Of a stretch of DNA of 64,000 bases, positions 53,201-61,415 are shown in pieces. The stretch spans positions 2,356,001-2,420,000 of the forward strand of contig NZ_CP009129.1 in NCBI RefSeq assembly GCF_000785555.1, given 5' to 3'. A program made the position numbers and the translations under genes. The notes beneath the pieces were generated by a model. It was not told where the DNA came from. It made no database searches and saw only the letters and a program-made list of their open reading frames with translations. How positions within the stretch are numbered: position 1 is the first letter of the stretch; each line of letters opens with the position of its first letter. The DNA is from Planococcus sp. PAMC 21323 (GTDB taxonomy: Bacteria > Bacillota > Bacilli > Bacillales_A > Planococcaceae).

Positions 53201-54477
53201 GCAAGCAAGTATAGCGCGCGTCCTGCTTGTGTGCCATCTACTTGGTAAGCTAAGCTTTTTGCTGTAATCATATCGTTTTCGAATGACGCTACGCCAAACG
53301 AGTCGATAGATGTACTTGGTGAACCTGTTAAGCCGTAATCTTGATTATCTGGACGTGGGTATGAAAAGCCCGATCCAAACATATCCGAGTTACCAGCTGA
53401 AATGGACATCAAGATACCGTTATTTGTCGCTCTTTCAACTGCTTTTTGTTCAGGGTTTGAAGAATCCACAAATCCTGCAGTTGAGCCAAGTGACATGTTG
53501 ATAACGTCTGCCCCTAGTTTGATCGAATCATCAATAGCTTTAATGTAAATATCGCCATACGTTGATGGATAAAGTGGATCATTACCGAATACTTTTAATG
53601 CCAATAATTGAGCTTCTGGCGCAACTCCTTTAATACCGCCATTTGATTCATTGCCATTTGCGCCAACTGTTCCAGCAACGTGCATGCCGTGCATAGAAGC
53701 ATCTGGGCCAAGGTCAAGAATTTCATTGTTGCCATCCATGTAGTTGTAACCGAATGGCACTTTTGCTGTGAAGAATTTACCGTTTTCGATTGATTTGTCA
53801 GCTACTAACGCACTCACTTCAGATTCTGTAATTTCACCTGTTGTGTTATCCGTTAATACCATGTCTTTGTGGCTCGGGTCGATTCCTGTGTCAATAACGC
53901 CGACAACAAGACCTGCTCCGCGATAACCATAATCTGTCCAAGCTTGTTGCGCTTGCACCAATTCTTTTGAGTATTTCATTTCTGGTTGTACTTCTGGACG
54001 TTGATATTCTGTCGACTCATAAACTGCTTTAACACCGTTTAAATTAGCGATTTCTTCAATTTGTCCAGCTTCCACTTTTGCGGAAAATCCGTTAAATACT
54101 GTCGTGAAGTTTTCAAGATATGTAATACGAGGAGCGATCGAAGCGATTGTCATCTGAACAGATTCTTGGTCAGATACGACTGCTGCTTCTAAACTCTCTT
54201 TTTGATTGTCTGGTAAATTTTTGTAAAGTACACCTTTGTTTGTAGCACTTTCAATTGCTGGTGCTTTATCGAGTTCGATAATCACCCGTACTTCTTTTTT
54301 CGGATCTTCTGGATTTACGAAAACTTCGGGTAGGTTTAGTTCCCCTTGTTTTAGCTCAACGTTTGGTACGCTCGATGAATTTACCGCTGCCGAAGCACCT
54401 GTAAGTCCAAAAAGAGCCGAGCTGAGTGTCATTATGAAGACTAATGCCAACAATAAAAACGGTTTTAACTTCGTCAA
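50209..54477 (-). CDS. SLH-anchored Vpr-like subtilase (S8)
   Basis: A 1422-residue exoprotease paralogous to the gene at 45200-48853 over about 1200 residues. Signal peptide (about 1-31), I9 propeptide, catalytic D196 (GVIDTGID), H263 (HGMHVAG) and S589 (SGTSMAAPH), PA insert at about 445-535, then beta-sandwich repeats. Residues 1237-1422 hold three SLH motifs (VTFSDIKTYWAK, GRFTDAGPDKTWASKEIEAA, THKFADNKKISPYA), which would bind pyruvylated wall polymer. The start is TTG with AAGGGGGAGA upstream. A promoter candidate lies at 54508-54536. The whole gene sits between inverted ~680-bp repeats. Confidence 0.94.
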   Translation of the reverse strand: MTKLKPFLLLALVFIMTLSSALFGLTGASAAVNSSSVPNVELKQGELNLPEVFVNPEDPKKEVRVIIELDKAPAIESATNKGVLYKNLPDNQKESLEAAVVSDQESVQMTIASIAPRITYLENFTTVFNGFSAKVEAGQIEEIANLNGVKAVYESTEYQRPEVQPEMKYSKELVQAQQAWTDYGYRGAGLVVGVIDTGIDPSHKDMVLTDNTTGEITESEVSALVADKSIENGKFFTAKVPFGYNYMDGNNEILDLGPDASMHGMHVAGTVGANGNESNGGIKGVAPEAQLLALKVFGNDPLYPSTYGDIYIKAIDDSIKLGADVINMSLGSTAGFVDSSNPEQKAVERATNNGILMSISAGNSDMFGSGFSYPRPDNQDYGLTGSPSTSIDSFGVASFENDMITAKSLAYQVDGTQAGRALYLLANDADPTNLPNASYEVMDAGLGQPADFEGKDFTGKFALISRGAISFVEKGLSAQAAGAVGVIVYNNTTGTINMASDPAIKIPFMSALQADGLAMKKELDASKKVSVVFDGEFLDIQNPAAGEMSDFTSWGPTPNLDFKPEITAPGGNIFSTLNDDNYGLMSGTSMAAPHVAGGAALIFQRIEELGLEGRERVQFAKNLLMNTANPVEFDKGEFISPRRQGAGLMQLHDALSTDVMVTNKATGDAKVALKEIANNKFTFTLKAENFSDKAATYDVAVNVQTDNSVKSNDVELTAPNLTGSYVVTEDVKITAPKTVTVPAKGTKEISVTVDVSALKEMPEYASFINGFFVDGFVTLTDKNEQVTGNTPLVVPYFGFNGSWDDANIFDKFAWDANSYYGVAQLTDEKGETISGGTHANGFVPERFAFSPNGDGMQDMAVPLYSLMRNAKAFEVNVLDADGKKLRTIRTASDLTKHYAASATNPPYTFRQDNGWDGKASDNLVKDGKYQIQLRAVIDYPNAQWQSISFPILVDTVAPEAAAMYDAETKTVNVSKFADNASGGGADRWEVFVNGKEVTEDEKTPANESLAPTTTSYKVEAEVKDGDTLTAAFYDTAGNVTKVKLSGSTKEEKVAPVIFFDSPEVLGMYDKNEVQVAGRVEDDSKVVSVTVNGVKADAFDGVNFKHTVTLKDGSQHVSVKAIDEFGNEMELRRQILVDTTPAVVSNIKAPKTVGANTSEVEVSFDVKDNMDQIYAYVNGSEVFKKELSEPYGKASFNKTIKVKVAVDKIGANNYTLLVKDAAGHETKKTFTITKAAKVTFSDIKTYWAKTQIEALASQNIIKGKTDTLFAPNEDLTRAEFAVLLARTLELPLKDYEGRFTDAGPDKTWASKEIEAAARAGIVLGLPNNTFDPKAPISRQDTAVMMMRAIEYKEASLLEGLDTTHKFADNKKISPYASEATAQAYALGLITGRTGNIFDPQAKITRGETAAVLYRALDKMKLLK

Positions 54478-54507
54478 TTTTTCTCCCCCTTAGATCTAAT
54501 TCGCAAT

Positions 54508-54536
54508 TATATAGAATTTTTACAATTGCACAACAA
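54508..54536 (-). promoter_or_regulatory. Promoter candidate of the SLH subtilase
   Basis: On the minus strand TTGTTG, a 17-nt spacer and TATATA (continuing to TATAAT), about 30 nt upstream of the TTG start. Confidence 0.5.
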
Positions 54537-54721
54537 ATTAAATTTACCATATATTTTCAATGTTGCAAATGCAATTTGGAGATTTTTTGATGTTTTCACT
54601 CTTTTTTAACACGTATTTACTAGATATGGCTTGATATTATTTAGTTTCTCGAATTAATATAAATATTTTTTTGTGTAGTAGGATTAGAAATACGGAAGGA
54701 AAAATTATCACTTTTATAGAA

Positions 54722-54775
54722 ATCGCTGCAGGTGGATGCTTTCGGACAGGAGTCACCACTTTATTACGAGAGTGA
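54722..54775 (-). repeat. Truncated family 1 element
   Basis: Minus-strand GTGGTGACTCCTGTCC joined directly to AAGCATCCACCTGCAGCGAT. The core is deleted but the outer GGTG/CACC pair is kept. A palindrome CTTTTCGCACGCGAAAAG follows on that strand near 54787-54804. Confidence 0.65.
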
Positions 54776-54885
54776 TTTGCACTTTCGCTTTTCGCGTGCG
54801 AAAAGCTGGCATCTTAGAGGAGCAGAGCGGATCGCTTTTTGGTTGGAAGGTGGGTGAAGTTTTTTAAAGGAAGTTTTTCGACTGT

Positions 54886-54927
54886 TACATGAATATTTGA
54901 GCGGGTTACATGAAACACAAAAATTCC
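54886..54927. repeat. Two 21-bp units
   Basis: TACATGAATATTTGAGCGGGT followed by TACATGAAACAC, starts at 54886 and 54907, exactly 21 bp apart. Same orientation as the array at 40697. Confidence 0.7.
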
Positions 54928-55640
54928 TCGCCCCCGTACACGGCACCCAGAAATCTCTACTCGTCTTTCCTCACAAGTTCAAGCGACTGATTGGAAGCTG
55001 TTCGCGCGGCGAACAGCCTAAAATAGTAATTGTCGCTTTCTATCAATTCTACTTCACAGATAAACTATGAATTCCCATGAAATACATGTATAAAAGCAGA
55101 ATTCTTCTGTAAAGATGTTGAATACCTGGGTATAAACAATAAACATTCTTATTATAAACACAAAACATCCGGGTAACACCTCACTATCATCCGAAACTAG
55201 CGAAGGCGCATGCACCACAGCCGCCGAGCAACTCTAGAACTACACACTACCTACCTTCTACTATAAAACAGACGCTCTATGTACAAACAACTATCCAGCC
55301 GAGGCGCGTCCACGGGCTAGGCGAAGCGGTAAGACGAGTGTTCTTCTCGGCTTACCGCGGGAGCCATGCCCAAAGCGGCCGAAGGCGATCACAAGAACTT
55401 CACACTACCTACTACTCAAAACAAGTAGCTCTTTTTGTATTAACGAACTCTCCAGCCAAGGAGCGCCACGGGCTAGGCGAAGCGGTAAGACGAGTGTTCT
55501 TCTCGGCTTAGCGCGGGAGCCATGCCCAAAGCGACCGAAGGCGACTTCTAGAACCCACACTACCTATTCCCGCAAAGAAAGCTTTTCATCAACTAGCGCC
55601 ACACCCCAGCCAAGGAGCGCCACGGGCTAGGCGAAGGCGA
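54910..55640. repeat. Right arm of the inverted repeat
   Basis: In order: the family 4 element (CCTCGCCCCCGTACACGGC, CTCACAAGTTCAAGCGACTG, GCTGTTCGCGCGGCGAACAGC), the short block at 55197-55230, and family 2 units at about 55300-55395, 55450-55550 and a partial one at 55610-55640. It mirrors 49040-49720. Confidence 0.88.
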
Positions 55641-55655
55641 CTATTAAAATGCCAC

Positions 55656-55690
55656 AAAAAAAAAACGCGATCAGATTTTCTGATCGCGTC
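55656..55690 (-). terminator. Terminator of the SLH nuclease gene
   Basis: ACGCGATCAG and CTGATCGCGT form a perfect 10-bp stem with a TTTTTTTTTT tail on the minus strand. Confidence 0.92.
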
Positions 55691-55702
55691 TGGAAAGATT
55701 GG

Positions 55703-58700
55703 TTATTTCACCATATACGTGCGGAACAGTGAAAATATTTTCGCTGTTTCTTCGCGTGTTGTGTATCTCTTTGGCATGTATTTGCCGTTATAGCCTTCAA
55801 CAACTTCGAAATCGTATAACATCGTGATGGCTTTTTTTGTTTCGGCGTTGAAGTTGCCGTAATCCGAGAATGGTGCGTACTTGTCGACTTTGTATTTGCC
55901 GTGGTTCATTTCGTATACACGGTTGAGCATCAATGCGAATTGAGCGCGGGTGATGAATTCAGTTGGACGGAATTCGGTTGTCGTTACACCGTTGACGATT
56001 CCTGCTTGGTAAGCGGCATTGATTTCGTTTTGATAAATTTTTGGTAGTTTTGAGATGTCTTTAAATGGTGACTTCTCGTTTCCTGTAATTTCAGTATCCA
56101 GGATACGTGTAAGGATCGTGACTGCTTGCATGCGCGTCAAGTTGTCTTTTGGTGCATACGTTGTTTCTGTTTTCCCAAGGATGATGTCACGGTCAAACAA
56201 ATCCTTAATGTATGGATACGACCATGCTGTTTTGCTAACATCTGTGAATGGGAATTTTTTCTCTGGTACTTCTTGTTGTTCAAATGTGATTTGTGCAAGC
56301 AATGGATCGTGATCTGATGCACGGCCGTGCTGTTCCATGAACATTGAGTTGATGTGAACCATGTCCATTTCTGTATTTTTCGCTAAGTTATTTGTTACCA
56401 ATAAGTGATCAAGTACTTGTGAATTTCCTTGATAATAATACGAATAGCGATCTTCTAATGGCACGTCTTCGACTTTATTTGTTAAAATATCACCTTTTAA
56501 TGCTTGTAAGGCTGGTGTGAATTCGAAATCATTCATGTCGCCTGCAACAATGACGTTCAGGTTTGGATCCTGTTCTAGTCCATCTGCGATAAAGCCGTTA
56601 ATCGCTTTTGCCAGTTCGATGCGTTCTGCAACAGAGCCCAAGAATGGCGGTTGGTTTTTACCGAATAATGGCTGGTCTCCACCTTTTGAGTTTAAGTGTG
56701 CACCAATCACCACAACTTGCTCACCTTGGAAATCAAATTGAGCTGCAATTGGTTTGCGTGTGTTTGGCATTGCGATTGGTTGAACGCGACCTGGGTTTAA
56801 TGCAAGTTCGCCGTCTACCCATGTGTTGTTTTCAGTCGCTGTGCCTTTTGTTCCTTCAGAAAGTGTTACACGCTCTGGGTTGTACAAGTAACCAACGCGA
56901 ATATTCCCGCCTGGTTGGCCACCGTCTTTATTGTATTCTGGCGCAATGTCTGTCCATGAATACGTTGGGCCGCCTGCTGTTTTGATGTCTTCTATTAGAC
57001 GCTCGTAGCTTGCTGTTGCGTCACTATTGTTTGATGCAATTGGGCCGTCGTTGTCTTGTACTTCTACCATGACGATAATGTCTGGTGAGTTCAAGTCATC
57101 AACAAATGATTCTGCAATGCGCTGTGCTTTTGCGTCTGATGTATGGCTTGGGTCTGCAGAGAAATTCTCTACGTTATAAGCTGCTACAGTCAGTTTTTCT
57201 TCGTCTTTGACGATCCATGTTTGTTCAGGTTTTGTGCCGCCGTCTACTAATTTTGGCAAGCTGCTTTCTGTTGTCCACAGCTTATAGTTTCCGAAGCCAA
57301 AGCCCATTACGCCGATGATGTCACCGTCGAATAAGTCGCCTGCTTTAGCTACAAAGTCTTCGTTATCAAAATCAACGGTAATGCGTTCTGGGTTGTAGTC
57401 ATCCTCTGCAAGCAAAACGCCGCCTTGTTTATGGAACTCTGTATTTGGCGAGTTTTCTGCAATAACGACCACTTCACCATAGTTTTGAGGTCCCACTACT
57501 TTTCCTTGTGGTACAGCTAAACGCATTAATTCTAGTGATTCCCAGAAATCAATGCCGTCTTCTTGTGGATCAAATGAAGTTAACTCATCATTGTCGATAA
57601 TTTGGGATGGTGGTTGAACATCTTCCCCAATGACAATCGGTTCAGGAAGCGGAGCTGTTCCTGTTTTAACTGCGTCAGTTGCACGAATACGTGTAATTGG
57701 CAGATCGTTGTCTTTTGCATCAGAATAGCCTTCTTGGAAATGTTCTTCTACTGTTCCGCTAACCGTAACTAAATCTCCAACTTGAAGACCGTTTGATGAT
57801 TTATTGACCATCAAGGCTTCTGAAGTTGTTACATCGTTGTCTGGGTTAGTATCTTGAATAACAAAGTTTGCTGAGTTGTAAAGGTGTGTAACAACCCCTT
57901 CAATGTCGTTTACGACTGCTCCTTTGTAAGCCGAATAATGGCCAGCGCCTTGGATATCACGAATGTGAAGATCGCCTGTTTTTAAAACCGTGTACGTAAA
58001 TGTAAAAATCTCTGAGGTCTTGTCATTGATGGCAATTGCTTTAATCGATGTGTCTTTTGTTAATTTGATTGGTGCTGTGTATTTCATGCTCGATGCAGTT
58101 GGTTTCGACCCATCAAGTGTGTAGTAAATCGTCGCGTCTTCCATGCCAGATGCTAACGTAATTTCTGTGCCTTCAGAAACGACACCTGAAAAAATATCAG
58201 CATAAACGGCTGGTTTGTTTACTAAGTCAAAGCTTTCAAAGCCAAGCGTTTTTACTTGATACGAATCGTTAAATTTCGAAGCGATACCTGTTACGTGTAC
58301 TAGGTCGCCTTCTTTGTATTGCTTCGTAAATTGTTCAAAGCTCAATCCGTTCCGGTTATCGTTGCGGATTGTGATCGTTTCGTCATTTTCAGCTTTTGCC
58401 GAAAATTCAAATGTTCCGTAATCATTTACAGATTTTAAGCCTGTAATTGTTACATTTTTTAATTCAATCTGCTCGCCTTGTGTGTCTTCATTAACACCGG
58501 CTGGAGTGATTGATTGTACTCCTGGTAATTTATTGTTTGAAGAAAGAACTTTTACTGTATTTGGTTGAAGTTGCAGTTCGCCACCGTATTCAGAAACGCT
58601 GCCCGTCATACGAACTTGGTCTCCTGGTGATACGTCTGCACTTGAAGTGAATACAAACATTCCGGCTGTGTCATCTTGAACGTAAAATGAATTTCCGCCC

Positions 58701-59236
58701 CAGAATCCTGTGCCCGTTGTAACAATTGCGTCTACTTGAATCAGTTTGTCTTTCATCGTACGTGCTTTTGCGAGAGAATCGACAACAGTCGCTGTCGGTG
58801 GTGTTTCACCTGCTGCAAGGATAGTGAACGCTTTTGGAGATTTTAGACCTGCTGTTTGGAAATAAGCTTCTAGTGATCCCGTAATTGTCACTTGCGCTTT
58901 GAAATTAGTTGGATTATCCACCAAATTCAAACCTGTACGGATCGAACCAGAAGGCAATTGAACCGGCAGTATTTTCGTTGGATCGGTTTCATCCGCAGAA
59001 TCAGCAAGTCCTACGTTTGTAGGTGATGTAAATGGTGCTTCTTGGTCATAGCTAGTTTTACTGATCGTAGTGCCCACGATAAACCCTTTCACTGTAGCCG
59101 TTCCTGTATTGTTTGCAATGGCTTCAGTTACTGTAATCGGCTCTGCTGCGTTTGCAGTTGTTGCCATATAAGGTAACGCTACGGATAACACTAAAACAAA
59201 GCTTAACAAAATTTTACTAAAAGCATGTTTAGACAA
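55703..59236 (-). CDS. SLH-anchored multi-domain extracellular nuclease
   Basis: About 1177 residues. Signal peptide ending near TANAAEP, then OB-fold regions (a DUF6359-like one at about 35-150 and YhcR-like ones after), a chitobiase-type domain (ATIYYTLDGSKPTASSMKYT), another OB-fold (about 415-520), and an endonuclease/exonuclease/phosphatase domain from about 690 with AAYNVENF, VMVEVQDND, VAGDMNDFEF and SDHDPLL, the metal and catalytic signature. The last ~180 residues are three SLH motifs (FPFTDVSKTAWSYPYIKDLF onward). It probably degrades extracellular DNA or RNA at the cell surface. TTG at 59236 has AGGAG 8 nt upstream; GTG at 59245 abuts it. Confidence 0.9.
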   Translation of the reverse strand: MSKHAFSKILLSFVLVLSVALPYMATTANAAEPITVTEAIANNTGTATVKGFIVGTTISKTSYDQEAPFTSPTNVGLADSADETDPTKILPVQLPSGSIRTGLNLVDNPTNFKAQVTITGSLEAYFQTAGLKSPKAFTILAAGETPPTATVVDSLAKARTMKDKLIQVDAIVTTGTGFWGGNSFYVQDDTAGMFVFTSSADVSPGDQVRMTGSVSEYGGELQLQPNTVKVLSSNNKLPGVQSITPAGVNEDTQGEQIELKNVTITGLKSVNDYGTFEFSAKAENDETITIRNDNRNGLSFEQFTKQYKEGDLVHVTGIASKFNDSYQVKTLGFESFDLVNKPAVYADIFSGVVSEGTEITLASGMEDATIYYTLDGSKPTASSMKYTAPIKLTKDTSIKAIAINDKTSEIFTFTYTVLKTGDLHIRDIQGAGHYSAYKGAVVNDIEGVVTHLYNSANFVIQDTNPDNDVTTSEALMVNKSSNGLQVGDLVTVSGTVEEHFQEGYSDAKDNDLPITRIRATDAVKTGTAPLPEPIVIGEDVQPPSQIIDNDELTSFDPQEDGIDFWESLELMRLAVPQGKVVGPQNYGEVVVIAENSPNTEFHKQGGVLLAEDDYNPERITVDFDNEDFVAKAGDLFDGDIIGVMGFGFGNYKLWTTESSLPKLVDGGTKPEQTWIVKDEEKLTVAAYNVENFSADPSHTSDAKAQRIAESFVDDLNSPDIIVMVEVQDNDGPIASNNSDATASYERLIEDIKTAGGPTYSWTDIAPEYNKDGGQPGGNIRVGYLYNPERVTLSEGTKGTATENNTWVDGELALNPGRVQPIAMPNTRKPIAAQFDFQGEQVVVIGAHLNSKGGDQPLFGKNQPPFLGSVAERIELAKAINGFIADGLEQDPNLNVIVAGDMNDFEFTPALQALKGDILTNKVEDVPLEDRYSYYYQGNSQVLDHLLVTNNLAKNTEMDMVHINSMFMEQHGRASDHDPLLAQITFEQQEVPEKKFPFTDVSKTAWSYPYIKDLFDRDIILGKTETTYAPKDNLTRMQAVTILTRILDTEITGNEKSPFKDISKLPKIYQNEINAAYQAGIVNGVTTTEFRPTEFITRAQFALMLNRVYEMNHGKYKVDKYAPFSDYGNFNAETKKAITMLYDFEVVEGYNGKYMPKRYTTREETAKIFSLFRTYMVK

Positions 59237-59356
59237 GTTCTTCACTCCTGACTCGTATTTTTTCCTTACTTTCTTATTATAGCTTAAAATTGGAAGCGCT
59301 TTATATTATTTTTGTAAATTTTCTATCAATTCTCTTTATATTTTACTATTCCTCAA

Positions 59357-59395
59357 ATAAAAAATCCTGTTACTCAAAATTTTGAGTAACAGGAT
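59357..59395 (-). terminator. Terminator of the oxidoreductase gene
   Basis: A perfect 32-bp palindrome (ATCCTGTTACTCAAAA and its complement) with TTTTTTATT after it on the minus strand, 5 nt past the stop. Confidence 0.9.
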
Positions 59396-59399
59396 AGAA

Positions 59400-61220
59400 T
59401 CATTGAATATCTTCTAACACAAGGCCTGCTAAATAATAAGCTTCGGCACCAGTCATGCTTTTGTTTTCGTCCAATTTTTCAGTGAGTACATCATCTGTTA
59501 AATTGCGTTCCGCTAGAGCTTCCCACGCATTTTGTTCTTCTGTTTCAATTCCGTGTAAAGCGAGAACCATTTGGGCTGCTTTGTTTCTCGTCAATTCTCG
59601 CTCTTCTGTAATAGTCGAGCGGAAGACGTCCAGATTTTCTTGTAAAGATTGTGCTTCAGCATTGGTGATGCGCTGCACACCGTTGCTAAGGATATTGGCA
59701 AACGATATTTCTTTCATCGTTTTTTCAACTGGTAATTGGTTTTCGTAACCTCCGACAACCAATCCGTAATTCAGTAATGTACGGATGCCTGGGTAAAACC
59801 ATTCGCCTTCATATGGAAACGACTCTTCAAAGGCGTAAAGATTGGCTCCTTGACTTTTCAGTTTGGCTTGCAATTGTTCGATCATCATTTGATTGGTTGC
59901 CATGTCACGGTAGCTTATGTCTTCTTCGATCGAAATGGCTGCGGCAGCACCTGCTGCTTGACCCGCTGTCATTCCCGCTGGTAAAACGCGTGCACTTGCT
60001 GCAGCTAACGAGCTATAACCTGAAGCTTTACTGGCAACGAGTAAGTTTTCGACTTGTAATGGAACGAGTGAACGAAATGGAATGGCATATTGAACTGGCT
60101 TTCCATAAACGTAGCCATAATCATTTGGTGATGTTGCTTGAACATCTACAGGATACGCTCCAAAACCGATTCTATCCCAATGGTCTTTATTTTCCCAAAC
60201 ATCGCTTAACGGCAATTGATATTCTGACTCAACATGAACCGTTTCTCGAATATACAGTTGGTCTGGATAACTGGCAATTTCAGCGTTTTCAAAGCCTGGA
60301 AAGTTTTCTTTTAAATATGCGAGTATGTACTGGGTTTCTGTTTTCCCGATTTCAATAGCTTTTTGTTTTTCTCCTTCATCTAGTCCATCGATTCCGAAAA
60401 TTTGAAGTGCGTTAATGATGACACTGCCATCATTTTCTCGCACGATATTCAACCCGCGTAAACGAGTTAGTTCTGGAAAATGCGGTGTATAGGCATCGTG
60501 TAGTTCACTAAATCCCCACGCGACATTGCCATTAATCCCACCACCACCAAACACACCTTCGTCCGCAGCTTGGATTATTTGATCCCAATCGATATTGCTA
60601 AAATGGAACATTAACGTAACGGCCATCTTTTTTTCTTCTAAGCCAATATCACGACCACCGATAAAATAAGGGGCTCCGGCTGCAACAGCCAAATCCGCGT
60701 CTTTTGAGCTATCGATAAAACGGTCTGCTGTAATCGTTTGTTTTTCACCGGCAGTATTCGTAATTTCAACAGCAGTTAACTCTTTTTCGTCCTTGACGAC
60801 ATCTGATAGTTCTACACCTTCAAGTAAGGTTAAATTCTCTTCTTTTTCCATCATTTCAAGAAATGCAGCACGCGCTTCTCCAATATCAAAGCCGATTTTC
60901 CCTCCGACTTTTTCGTGCCATTCTTGGAAAATTCCTGTGTTAGCTGGATTGCCTTTTTGATCTGAGCTAACGTCTAAAAAGTTCAACATGCCCGACGTCA
61001 TCAAGCCTCCGATATCCTCTTCGCCTACCATTAACACGGTACGCATACCGTTGCGTGCAGAAGATAGCGCTGCTGCAATGCCTTCAGGTTCTCCACTCAA
61101 TACGGCTACATCATACGAATTAGGCGAATCTGCTTGCTCGCCTGTAAAAGCATTTACGACAAGAACCGCTCCTATACTGATAACTGCTAACACAGCAATT
61201 AACATGACAATCTTCCTCAT
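59400..61220 (-). CDS. Membrane-anchored FAD-dependent oxidoreductase
   Basis: About 606 residues. The N-terminal MRKIVMLIAVLAVISIGAVL is a signal anchor, then a FAD_oxidored-type Rossmann segment (SYDVAVLSGEPEGIAAALSSARNG, then EEDIGGLMTSGML) follows. The GxGxxG glycine is replaced (SGEPEG), unlike most flavoproteins. DRFIDSSKDADLAVAAGAPY and LLVASKASGYSSLAAASARVLPAGM are the other family blocks. No Tat motif is seen, so FAD would have to bind after Sec export. The C-terminal ~100 residues are helical and might be a degenerate SLH-like tail. The start is uncertain: ATG 61220 or GTG 61259. Substrate unknown. Confidence 0.78.
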   Translation of the reverse strand: MRKIVMLIAVLAVISIGAVLVVNAFTGEQADSPNSYDVAVLSGEPEGIAAALSSARNGMRTVLMVGEEDIGGLMTSGMLNFLDVSSDQKGNPANTGIFQEWHEKVGGKIGFDIGEARAAFLEMMEKEENLTLLEGVELSDVVKDEKELTAVEITNTAGEKQTITADRFIDSSKDADLAVAAGAPYFIGGRDIGLEEKKMAVTLMFHFSNIDWDQIIQAADEGVFGGGGINGNVAWGFSELHDAYTPHFPELTRLRGLNIVRENDGSVIINALQIFGIDGLDEGEKQKAIEIGKTETQYILAYLKENFPGFENAEIASYPDQLYIRETVHVESEYQLPLSDVWENKDHWDRIGFGAYPVDVQATSPNDYGYVYGKPVQYAIPFRSLVPLQVENLLVASKASGYSSLAAASARVLPAGMTAGQAAGAAAAISIEEDISYRDMATNQMMIEQLQAKLKSQGANLYAFEESFPYEGEWFYPGIRTLLNYGLVVGGYENQLPVEKTMKEISFANILSNGVQRITNAEAQSLQENLDVFRSTITEERELTRNKAAQMVLALHGIETEEQNAWEALAERNLTDDVLTEKLDENKSMTGAEAYYLAGLVLEDIQ

Positions 61221-61306
61221 TTTTTCCACACTCACATTCTTTTTTACATAGATTCCCACAACATTACCAAAAATATTCCTTTATTTCAATGTATTTCTTT
61301 GAATTG

Positions 61307-61334
61307 TTGACATCTTGTAAATTTTCCATAGAAT
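61307..61334 (+). promoter_or_regulatory. Promoter of the LTA-synthase-family gene
   Basis: TTGACA, a 16-nt spacer and TAGAAT lie about 80 nt before the ATG. It is a near-consensus SigA promoter. Confidence 0.6.
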
Positions 61335-61415
61335 ATACAATAGCTTTGCACTTACCCGTACTCTTACCGTTATGGGGAATATCACAGCAAATACATACTA
61401 TATAGGTGGTTCTTT

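Noticed and set aside
50209-59236. Frames antisense to the SLH exoprotein genes
   Set aside because: Many open frames on the opposite strand reflect biased codon use in long genes. None has a ribosome site or family motif.
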